Source: Porogramme epimiltina (Eukaryota; Basidiomycota; Agaricomycetes; Polyporales; Polyporaceae). From it: a stretch of 11,521 nt of DNA. This document shows positions 1-8,800 of the stretch, in pieces (positions within the stretch are counted from its first letter, which is position 1; the number at the start of each line of letters is the position of its first letter). The notes beneath the pieces are model-generated. The model did no database searches, was not told the DNA's origin, and worked only from the letters and a program-made list of their open reading frames with translations. Both the position numbers and the translations under genes were made by a program. The stretch is from positions 1 to 11,521 of the forward strand of contig FTLJ01000045.1 of NCBI GenBank assembly GCA_900155495.1, read 5' to 3'.

Positions 1-362
1 CCGTCGTCCATCACCAACAAAAACTTTGCGCGCAAGAGTGCGGGCCCGCCTCTAGACCTCCGTCGCCCCGCATGCCTCCCCAACAACATCTCCGCCGCAG
101 GCCCACGCCGTGATGCAACCTCCGGTGCTTCTCGGAGTACGGGCTCCACGAAGCCGGATGCAGACTGGCGCGGGATAACGTATGCAGCTTCTCCAAGGTT
201 CGGGTGCGCACCGTTCTTCCTCCCGCCGCGCCGCTCTCTGCTATACGGCGAAAGTGGGGCTGGGTGTCCCGTGGTCCCCGCTGCTCACAGCACTACATGG
301 CCGTGACCAATGGCGCTCTAGATGGCTGCGCAGGTAAGCCCCGTCCGATGCTCTCTGCGGCG
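1..362. other. No gene recognised; GC-rich flank
   Basis: I see no convincing coding sequence here. Short open frames exist on both strands, but none shows a recognisable motif, a hydrophobic pattern like the neighbouring family, or plausible splice sites. The right part is probably the decayed upstream region of copy A, since it leads into a TATA-like motif at 363-368. Confidence 0.5.
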
Positions 363-368
363 TATATA
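363..368 (+). promoter_or_regulatory. Possible TATA box of copy A
   Basis: A TATATA motif lies 62 bases before the copy A start codon at 425. Copies B and C have TATA motifs at an almost equal distance (65 bases), which is why I read this as a relic promoter and not chance AT-rich sequence. The surrounding sequence is too diverged to align confidently by eye with the B and C promoters. Confidence 0.4.
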
Positions 369-424
369 CGGTTTACACTGAAGTCGCAACGATCTCCGCT
401 GCCTCTTCGGTGCGCGAACTCTAC

Positions 425-1692
425 ATGGCCTCTGGCAGCTCCGTTCCAGTTGCGAACATAACCGTGAACTGTTATGTGTACATGGTGGTTGTGGAGGCGC
501 TTGAGGAGCCCCACTCTGCAGGGGACGTGATCACGACGGCAACTTTGAGTCTCGTCGTCGGTGCGTCTGTTCGGTACCTTTCATTATGGCGGATGGGCTG
601 ACCTGTGCGCAGGCGTCTTGTCCGTCTTGGCGTTTGCACCCGTAGTCCTTCTATCGTTCGTCTCCCTTCTCTTCGGCTTGCCACGATAGTCGGAGGCTGA
701 TGAATCAACCAGACGGGAACGGCTTGATAGGCTTTCTATCAAGGTCCTCATCGCGTGCACCGTCACCTTATGAGCGTGCTCGTGGACGTTCTGCGGCCTG
801 CAAGTCGGGCGAAACGTGATTGCGAGGAACGACTGGACGTTACTTGATATTCGCTCCAGCACGCTGCCAGAGGGAGCGAGTGTTGACTCACCAATCGGAT
901 AGACTTGGCGAGCACACTGATGCTCCACACCAACGTGAGCGAGGCGTAACCTCCTTCTTGCAACATCGTTCAGTTACTCATTATGTATCCTCAGATGATC
1001 GTCGGAGGTGCTATCGTATCATATGGTGGCTCGCGCGTGTGATCTGGCCAGGCAACTTGGTAATCCGAAGTGTATACGCTCTTATCCTACTCTCCGCAGC
1101 AGGTATGTCGCCTCGCAGTTGGTCTTTATGTTGTATTATTGACGCGGAGCGTCACTGTCGTGGCTGTTTTCTCGGTTCCTCTAGCCACATCACCTATTGG
1201 TCGTTTACCTGTAGCGTTTTGTGCTCACGACATACCCAAGAGGGAGAATTGGCGTTTGCGGGTTCACTTAGGCAAGGGAAAGTCTACCAAGCGGCGCTCG
1301 TGTACTTACTTATGGGATGTCTAGCGCCCCTCATAGTAAGCATTTCCTACCGTGCGCCTGGAGACGGACTTCTCACTCCCGACTTCCCCTTTCAGGATAT
1401 ATAACCCACACTTATCATCGTCTTCGTCTCTTTCGAGCAACCACAGCTCGAGCACGGGATGACCGCGCCGCCTTCCAGTGGACGTCGCCCAGTGTCAACG
1501 CAGACGGCCACGTCGAGTGACGGAGGCTCGACGAGGGTCGGATCTATCAAAGGCGTACGCATACCACTCCCCGCCGTCCCGACCGGAGCGAAGCGGCGGC
1601 GGCGCGACTTAGAGGAAGGCGATGCGGAGCGCGCCGCGGAGATGGTCTCGAGAGTTAGAGTGATAGAAGGCGAGCTAAAAGACGGGGCCTAG
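425..1692 (+). pseudogene. Copy A: decayed seven-helix membrane protein gene
   Basis: A member of the same family as the two genes downstream. Exon 1 (425-560) encodes 45 codons plus one base, exactly the length in copy B, and keeps the N-[IV]-T-V-N and TATLSL motifs; intron 1 is 561-612. Exon 2 (613-934) keeps RLDRLSIKV and CSW but carries in-frame stops at 687-689 (TAG) and 771-773 (TGA) and a one-base shift near 900, just before the GIDLAST motif. Intron 2 is 935-994. Exon 3 (995-1102) has a four-base insertion near 1014-1024, then recovers the WWLARVIW match to WWRACALW in B. Exon 4 is mostly missing: only a VFSVPLATS-like remnant near 1151 remains. The third cytoplasmic loop (NWRLRVHLGKG) runs straight into the helix-7 segment YLLMGCLAPLI, so about 50 codons are deleted. 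Intron 6 is 1336-1395. The last exon opens with a TAA at 1402-1404 where B has Tyr, then stays open to the TAG at 1690-1692. A functional full-length product is ruled out under this exon model. Confidence 0.8.
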
Positions 1693-2540
1693 AGTCATCG
1701 GAGGCCTGAAGCTGTACGCCGGCTATCGCATATGCTTACTGCCATTACGTGTGTTCCGCTCATCGTTCTCCGCGGGTAATGTAGACAGATATTCTCCAAG
1801 CCTCTTGGAGTCTCGAGCCTCGAAGACGGTCATGACGTCATTGAAGTCCGTATATGGGAGGAGGTTGATTTATGATAAGCGCCTATCTCAATTTGCGCGG
1901 GGCCGGAGCAGCGTATCTTGAGATATCTCGTCCTCCCTCGAAGTCTGCTTTTCTGCGCAGTGTTCAATGATACGTGAGGCTCCCGTATACGTCTACGTCC
2001 CACGAGACTCATCATTCTTCTAGCGTCTGTTACTATCTTTGCTGTCAGGCCTCTTAGCTCAACATGCCGTGTATTGAATGATGGTGCTTTGTGCTCATGG
2101 AGTAAGCTAAGACGGATGTTCCCAGAAGATTTTGCAACCCCCGAGCCGTTTTCAGGGTGTCCGTTGTGATCCTGAGGCGTGGGTTCCTGTGCGGTATTGC
2201 GTTCAGGGGTAAGAAATCAACACTACCGCCGGGTCCCGCGTGACGGTGCTCGGTTGCAGTCTCTGCGGCACAACTCGTTAGCGGCCCACAACAGACACTC
2301 AGGTGAGCTTCCTCACTCGGTGGCGGATGAAGAAAGCGCCGACTGGGGCTTTTCCCTATCTTCGCCTTTCCTGGAACAGCATCCTCGTCTCCCCAATGCG
2401 TAGTCTAGGGCCCGATCGCACCTGCTACACCATCCGATGCGCGCTTCCTCGCGCAGCGCCTAGCTTGTATCGGAGCGCGCCGTTGCTCTGGTTGGACGAG
2501 TACATGGATGTGGATCAGGTCCATTCAGTAGACTCCTGCT
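1693..2540. other. Intergenic; no gene recognised
   Basis: Between the end of copy A and the duplicated promoter of copy B I find no reading frame with a recognisable motif on either strand. The longest short frames (around 2179-2542) have an Arg/Ser/His-rich composition with no family resemblance. A perfect TGACGTCA palindrome occurs at 1833-1840, but there is no gene close by in a suitable orientation. Confidence 0.5.
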
Positions 2541-2791
2541 GAGTTCTCGGGTGTACATCGACTTCCCTTCCTCCTTGAAAGCTTCACTTGCCTAGTTCAT
2601 ACCTCGTGTCAGCCCTTGAACTATAATATGCTGGGTCGCATGATCAGTAGGCCTATGTTCGCACCGTTCGGTGTTGCATCAGACTCCCGAATGCATTTTA
2701 CTGATACGGTCTCAATTTTCAAAAGGTATAAACATCTCAACATCCGGCGCAGATCGTCCAGGTCTTGCTGCTCCTTGCTCGCCTCCCCGCC
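2541..2791 (+). promoter_or_regulatory. Promoter and 5' leader of copy B, with TATA box
   Basis: TATAAAC at 2727-2733 lies 65 bases before the ATG at 2792. The stretch from roughly 2541 aligns by eye with the region upstream of copy C (from about 5606): shared landmarks are a CTCGGGTG block, an AGCCC..GAA/CAAC block near 2607/5646, CGCATGAT near 2637/5671, the TATA box with AAACATCT after it, and a CTTGCTG/TTTGCTG..GCCATGGATCC block around the start. The TATA-to-ATG spacing is identical in the two copies. The start context GCCATGG matches the usual fungal preference. Confidence 0.7.
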
Positions 2792-4384
2792 ATGGATCCC
2801 GTCCCCCCCTCCGAACTCCAGAACGTCACCGTGAACGGTATTGCTTATTTTCTTCTGACAGAGCTTCTTGTGGAGCCGCAACCAGGCTCCAAGATTGTTA
2901 CCACGGCCACTTTGAGCCTTCTGTTAGGTAGGTACCTGTTCTCGTCCATCAAACATCGATGTTCCGCTGACATTGCTCTAGGTATCTTGACTGTCTTCAC
3001 AGGTGCTGCGATATACCTTCTGGCGTTCGTCGCGTTCTCCTATGTATCGTCTATACGTGCTGATAACACTTTGATCAGCCGGAAAGGACTCGACCGGCTC
3101 TCCATCCGCGTCCAGATATTCTGCACGGTCGTTCTCTGCACGTGCTCATGGGCTTATTGTGCCCTCCAAGTTGCGCGAAATGTTTCTTCCGAGAACAGCA
3201 TTGCATACCTAGGGCACAACCTCAGAGTTCCGATCCTCAATGTCGATGGGGTCACAAACGTCAACGCCATCCAAGGGATTGACATCGCAAGTACGGCGAT
3301 GCTCGCTATCAATGTACATCGTTCTTTATCTTTGGTAGTGCCGTATCCTGACGTTTTCTGGGCAGATGGTAATTGGGGACGCCATCGTGTGGTGGCGGGC
3401 CTGCGCCCTTTGGAAGGGAAATATCTGGGTTCGTATGTTATGCGCGCTTCTGCTCCTATCAACATCCGGTAAGAGCTTCACGCTACTCATTAAAGTGTCT
3501 TGCTAAACGCTCCCCCTTAGCTTTGGCAATCGCTTCTGTGGCCCTGTCAGAGTCAGCAAAATACACTAATCTTGCGGCATACTTCCAAAACAATTCAGGC
3601 ACGGCCGCGGTCATTCTTTCCCTTGCGACGAATGTCATTGCGACAGCCCTTATAGCATATCAAGCATGGTGGCGTGCCACTCTATTACTTCATTATGATG
3701 TTTTATCTAATAGGCCACATGTTCGCAGGCGGCACTGGCGTGTTCTTCGCACTCATCTAGTCAAGGGTCACGGGACGCAGAGCGCGCTCAAGATGCTTGC
3801 TCTCCTCGTCGAGTCTGGAGTTGTATACTCCATATTTCTGGTAAGATATCCCTGCTTTGAGATTTCGGTCGCTGTTGACCTCTTCAAGGCATTGATCACC
3901 GCATGGGAGGGAGTGGTAATATCGATAGCGTCGGGACGCTTGTCTCATCCGCGTGCACAATCGGTTCTCCTCGCCCTCGACTACCTCCTCACCGGTTGCC
4001 TCGTCCCACTCATTGTGAGTGCCCCCTTTCTCCTGGGTCCAGTATCCGCAACAACACTTGTTCTTTTCACAGGCAATGTACCCCACCTTGATCATCATCC
4101 TCGTCTCGCTCGAGCGGTCGGCGCTCGAGCGCGCACTGACGCCCGTGCCGCGCCCTGGACCTCGGCCCCTCCCGCTCGCCTCCAATCAGATGTCGGAGAC
4201 GCTCGTGTCGGGCGGGAAGTCGCCGATATCGGTCAACAGCGAGCAGAGCACGCACGACCAGCTGCCCTCGGTCGCGTTCATGGAGAAGGCGCACGAGGGT
4301 GATGGCCACGTACGCGACGTCACGCGCAGCGAGGACTTTATGTCGTTTGGGGAGACGGAGTCGCAGAAGGCGAGTCCTGTGTGA
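2792..4384 (+). CDS. Copy B: seven-helix membrane protein of unknown function, apparently intact
   Basis: Predicted 422 aa from seven exons: 2792-2927, 2982-3313, 3366-3468, 3521-3668, 3729-3840, 3889-4014, 4073-4384. All six introns are GT-AG and 48-60 bases long. I chose the ATG at 2792 because it has a GCCATGG context, lies 65 bases after a TATA box, and matches the start of copy C. Hydrophobic segments lie near residues 46-66, 88-110, 145-164, 176-199, 217-239, 259-281 and 303-331. The loops predicted to face the cytosol are Arg/Lys-rich (R71-R88, R167-R179, R241-K261), giving an N-outside, C-inside topology like that of G-protein-coupled receptors. Possible glycosylation sites at N11 and N112 face outward in this model. 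Motifs shared with copy C include GDxIVWWR (160-167), LATNVIAT (225-232), LLVESG (265-270) and TGCLVPL (312-318). Residues 333-422 form a hydrophilic Ser/Pro-rich tail. The function is unknown; a receptor role is only an inference from topology. The codons after 4073 are much more GC-rich than the rest. Confidence 0.8.
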
Positions 4385-5605
4385 GGCACTATGGGGATTT
4401 TTAGCAGGGCTTCCTCGAGTAACGTGGAAATCAGTCTGGTATGCGCCTTGGATCTCTCTGTTCAAAACTTATCTCTTCGCGTTTTTGGAAGACTGTATGT
4501 ATACTTTGTGAGAAGTTTTTGGCAAACCAATCCCGCTTAACGTGGTCAATATGCGCTCGAGAAGTTGATCATGCATGTTATGCGTCCAGGACGAGCTAAT
4601 AACCATATACTGTTCGTAGGCATGGCAGCTGAACATCTCCCATTGCAAGAAGCCACGAATGACCTCGACGGACCGAATATGAGGTACGTGAGACGCGAAC
4701 AACGTTTGACAGGTAAGCGTATTGGCGATGGCGATTATTTACAGAACGTAATCGGTGAGCGTGTATGCAGAACTATAGTTCTTAGGAATAATTATGAAGT
4801 TCGCAATGGAGAGCGGGATCCTGAAGGCCCTGTGATAACATGAGGGATCTTACCATCCCCAAAATGTTTTAAGCACAGTGCAACGTAGGATATTACTAAG
4901 GATATGGCACAGTGGAGAATATTGTCATTGGTTCCAAAGACCGATACGATCAACAAATGGAATGATTGGTCTAGAATATTGTGAGTTTACCATTTGCGTA
5001 CTAATTCACGGTTTGATTGATCTTGTGGCTGACCCGATAGATATCCTTCCGTTCCGTCCACATTTTCGCCGGTTCTTGGGTCTTGAGAAGTCCCTGTATC
5101 CCTGACCAGCCAGAGCTATTGCAGAACTGGGTAGGGAATGATGGAGCACAGGTATGCGTGACGTAGATCTTAAACACAGGTGACCTGTTACCGCTCAACC
5201 AGTTGTCCACTGAGACACACAGATATCTATGTAACTTCCGATGCTTCCCAGAGACCGGACTGACTGATGTCGGGTACAGAGCCGCATAGGATGGATTGCT
5301 CGATGGAAGGATTTTCTGGGGCTCTTGCCACAGGCGGTAACAGGCGAGGGGGCAGGACGCACCCCTGGGGACGTCAGCAACTGTTCACCTGGACTTGCAT
5401 ATACAAGGTCATTTATTGATTCTTACTGTATTACTGGTGTATAGGAGCCTTTGATAATCTGGTAACCTGCGATTTCGAGGCGGATTGAGCATCGTCATTG
5501 AAGCACGTGTTCCATTACGGTGCACAAGTTAATTAGGTCCATCTGTACCGGGATCTACCCCATATGGTGCTATTATCTGAGTTATGCCTTCTGTCTACCA
5601 ACGTA
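4385..5605. other. Intergenic between copies B and C; no gene recognised
   Basis: No convincing gene. A short open frame at 4565-4843 (92 codons) and others around 4878-5105 and 5195-5380 have no recognisable motif, no membrane pattern and no relation to the neighbouring family. Several splice-like GTAAG and CAG strings occur around 4685-4770, but they would define introns of about 30 bases, too short compared with the 48-60 bases seen here. The first part should hold the 3' untranslated region of copy B; no clear polyadenylation signal stands out. Confidence 0.5.
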
Positions 5606-5831
5606 TGTGCTCGGGTGCATATTATTTTCCCTGATCCCTAGTTTTAGCCCCTCAACCATGATATGATCCATCGCATGATGACTAGGAGAAAGTTCTGATG
5701 TTCCCATGTGGGTTCAGACGTCTGCCTGGGAACACACATTCTGATGCACAGCTTATCTATGAAGTATATAAACATCTTAACGGCCGCCTCGGGCTATTCA
5801 GGTTTTGCTGCTCGTCGCGCCTCTCTTCGCC
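5606..5831 (+). promoter_or_regulatory. Promoter and 5' leader of copy C, with TATA box
   Basis: TATATAAA occupies 5765-5772, with its TATAAA core starting 65 bases before the ATG at 5832, the same distance as in copy B. The leader aligns with the copy B leader down to the GCCATGGATCC start context. Conserved landmarks upstream include CGCATGATGACTAGG against CGCATGATCAGTAGG. Both genes therefore probably kept the same core promoter after duplication. Confidence 0.7.
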
Positions 5832-8800
5832 ATGGATCCTGTCGCCCAGCCCTATGGCCAGTTGGAAAATGTTACAGTGAATGCAATTGCCTACGAGCTT
5901 CTTGTCGCCATCACTACGGAGCCTCAGCCTGGTTTAGATGTCATTCAAGCTGCAACTATTTTGAGCTTTCTATCGGGTTTGTTACTATTCCTCTACGTCA
6001 GGACCTTGAATTAACATTGTTGCAGGGATCTTGACTGTCTGCGGCGCTATTGCAATATACCTTCTTGCGTTCGCTACGTTCTACCACGTACGGTTTATAC
6101 TAACTAATAATTCTTCTATCAGGCTGAAAGGACGCAACAGACCCTCCATCCGTGTTCAAATGTTCTGCACAGTCACCCTTTGCGCCTGTTCATGGGCTTT
6201 CTGTGCTCTTCAAGTTGCACGCAATGTGTCATCTGCAAATAGCATAGCGTTCCTGGCGCACAGCATTGAATCCCCGATTCTCAATATCGCCGAAGTGTCA
6301 AACATTGGCGCTATCCAAGGGATTGACACCGCAAGTACAGTGATGCTCGCCATGAATGTAGGATATCTTCATTTTGGTCATATTGTTAGATTTTTACTGC
6401 ACCAAAACAGATAATAATCGGAGACAGTATTGTTTGGTGGCGCACTTGCGCGATCTGGCCGGGAAACATCTGGATCCGTATTTTATGCGCGCTTATGCTC
6501 CTTGCAACATCCGGTACGAGCCTCATACTATTGGCGGAGTTGTTTGATGTAACATTTATTCATAGCGTGCGCGATCGCATCCCTGTTAGAGTCAACTGTA
6601 CAGAACTCCTTGGATCCTCGAGCATACTTCGAGAATAATCTTGGAGCCGCCATGGTCAGCCTTTCTCTGGCGACAAATGTTATTGCAACGTCTCTTATAG
6701 CATACAAAGCATGGTGCGTACACCTTCGGATTCGTTGCGCCCCATCGTTTGATGGGCACCTCTCAGGTTTTTTTTTTTTTGGTATCCGTGTTTATTGCCC
6801 TCGAGGGCCAAGCCCTATGGTAGGCATGCGCAACTAGGTAGCTACAGGGTGCGGGGGACGGGGGGGTCGCTAGACAGAAGCCGAGAATAACGTAGTGGAG
6901 GGCGCGGCATGGGCCCCTAGGGGCGCCCGCCGGCTGGGCCAGCAGGCGGCGCTCTCGCCATTAGTGTGGTGCGATATGTAGTAGAGTAGTGTGGTGTAGG
7001 GAGATGCCGAGAAGTGAAGTTCTATCGTAAAAATGGCTGCACGGTGCTGCGAGTCCAGACGCCCCCGACCTTCGAATAGGTAGGGCCGTGGGTTGTAAAC
7101 CTGCCGCCCTTAAGGGTGCGCGCACGCCCCGGGTCTTTGCCTCTTGCTGCGGTTCAGGGGTACGGGCGACAGTTGCCCCGCCGCCCGTCAGAACTCCCCC
7201 ACTCCCGGAGCGTCCAGACCGTACACACCGCCGCCGTGCAGAGAGAAAAAATGAAGAAAAAACAGATCCACTCCGCGCCCCGGGCGAAAGAAAGGCCCGG
7301 GGAGATCCCAAAATGCCGGAGATGCGCGTCGCGTGAGAGAGAGATAGGGGGGGGGCGGGGTTCCATCGTGTGCGTGTGTGTCACTTGTCGCTGGTGTCGT
7401 CCTCGAGCTCCGGGAGCAAGCCGAAGATACGGCGGAAGCGCTCCGTCGCGTTGATGTAGGCGAAAAGCGGGCGGAGTGCGTTCTTCGAGTTGAGAAGGAC
7501 CGAGAGCTTGCGGCCCTCGCGCCCGAGCGTACGGAACTGGATGGCGCGGTGTATGGCGTAGGTCGGGCAGTCGAGTAGGAAGTGGGTCGGGGTTTCCGGG
7601 GCCTCCCCGCAAGTCGGGCATGTGCTGGTGGTCGATCTGTTGATGCGGTGCAGGTGCGCATAGAGTGGGACGTGACCCGTCCGGAGCTGGGTGAGGAGGT
7701 TAGCATGACGGCGCGCGAGGGGTTTCACGAGCTTAGCGTATCTCCCCGAGGGGAGCGTGTCATCGACGTTCTTGATCCTTCGGGCGCGGGGGGTGTCCGG
7801 AGTCCATCTGCTCGCGGCGAGGGCCTTGAGCTCCTGCGCGTAGTTTTGCCGCGCACGCGATGCGCTGTGCGGGAGCTTCTTGCGCAACTCCTTTGGGAGC
7901 TCTCGTGTGGCACTCGAGTGCCCCGCTGCCGCCTCCTTCGCTGCTTTGTCTGCTGCCTCGTTGCCCGCGACGCCCTCGTGACCTGGCACCCATCGGAGGG
8001 TGAGCCGCAGGCCGGGGCGCGCGTCCTTAAGCTTCCTAACATGGGCGTGGAAGATGTCAGTGAGGTAGCGTCCGGGTGCTGAAGTACGTAGCGTGGTTGC
8101 GCGGATGGCCGCGGTGTTGTCGAGCGCAATGGACGCGCGGCGTATTGCCTGCCGCTCCGCACGCAGGAGTGCGATCCCCAGTATGGTCGCGACGACCTCC
8201 GCCTCGTAGACGGTGACCTCTCAGGTATCATTGGCGTATTCTTCGCACACATCTGGAGAATGGGCATGCGACAATGCGCATCATCAAAGTACTCGCACTC
8301 CTTGTGGAATCAGGGACTGTATACTCCATGGTACTAGTATGTTGTATGTGTATTTTAGCGTTTCCTACAGCTGATACCCAACAGGCTGTGTTCGCAGCTT
8401 TGGATGGTACTATGACACCAATCCTGTCTGGCAGCGCTAGCGTGCCACACGTAGCTATACAGAGGTTGGAGAATATCTTCAGCTATTTCATCACCGGCTG
8501 TCTTGTGCCACTCGTAGTGAGTTTCCCTGCTCATTCCCTTAGCCAATATTTCTACGACTAACAGCACCTTTAAAGGCCATATATCCCATCTTGACTATCA
8601 TTCTCGTCTCACTCAAGCATTCTCCACTCGAGAGGACTATTTCCTCCGTAGCTCCTCCGAGGCCAAACCCCCTTCCGCTCACGTCCCAACAGATATTTGA
8701 GGGGCTTGTGTCAGGTGGGAAGTCGGAGGCAATGATTCACACGGCGCGGAGTACACCGGGGCAGATGCCCCCTGTCATCGACATAGCCCGTGAGGGCGAG

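Larger units (their letters stand above)
2541..4384 (+). repeat. Tandem duplication unit B (paralogous to 5606-8881)
   Basis: This unit contains the promoter and complete gene B. It is the same unit as 5606-8881 apart from sequence divergence and the retrotransposon in the latter. Exons 2 to 5 have identical lengths in both (332, 103, 148 and 112 bases), which shows common origin by gene duplication. The start of homology is estimated by eye; I could not place the outer ends of the duplication beyond the genes. Confidence 0.65.
6769..8215 (-). mobile_element. 5'-truncated non-LTR (LINE-type) retrotransposon with RNase H
   Basis: On the minus strand the element runs from a truncated 5' end at about 8215, through the C-terminal part of an RNase H domain and a cysteine/histidine motif, to a stop at 7381-7383. 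A roughly 610-base 3' untranslated region follows, then a 3' A-tail, seen on the + strand as T13 at 6768-6780. It is bounded by an exact 11-bp target duplication (6758-6768 and 8216-8226). Target-primed insertion explains the A-tail, the 5' truncation and the short direct repeats; there are no terminal repeats. The exact clade cannot be fixed without the reverse transcriptase; a fungal Tad1-like LINE is my best guess from the RNase H plus C-terminal zinc-like motif. The clean tail, exact duplication and unbroken frame suggest a fairly recent insertion. Confidence 0.9.

Noticed and set aside
820..1404. A 194-codon open frame across copy A
   Set aside because: It crosses true introns and changes phase relative to the family. 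Only pieces such as WWLARVIW and YLLMGCLAPLI match, so it is a by-product of frameshifts in the pseudogene.
1833..1840. Perfect TGACGTCA palindrome (CREB/ATF-type site)
   Set aside because: It lies downstream of pseudogene A and about 950 bases before copy B, with no matching site before copy C. An eight-base match can easily be chance.
3373..4302. A 309-codon open frame across introns 3-6 of copy B
   Set aside because: It reads through introns that have clear GT-AG borders and are conserved in copy C. Its last third is out of phase with the conserved YPTLII..GETESQ exon.
4565..4843. A 92-codon open frame between copies B and C
   Set aside because: No recognisable motif, no good start context, and composition no different from the surrounding noncoding sequence.
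6087..6121. A 35-base GT-AG stretch in exon 2 of copy C with a perfect TACTAAC branch motif, and a matching 35-base stretch in copy B (3042-3076)
   Set aside because: Removing 35 bases would shift the frame and destroy the conserved SIRVQ and CSWA region in both copies. Left unspliced, the stretch codes for a charged loop after helix 1 in the same frame in all three copies that have it.
7088..7454. Overlapping open frames on both strands in the LINE 3' region
   Set aside because: They have low-complexity Arg/Pro/Ser composition, no motifs, and lie in the untranslated tail of the element.
7582..8267. Long open frames opposite to or out of phase with the LINE RNase H frame
   Set aside because: They are shadows of the GC-rich RNase H coding sequence. 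The frame with VPGHEG, LDNTAA and GNEAADKAAK is clearly the real one.
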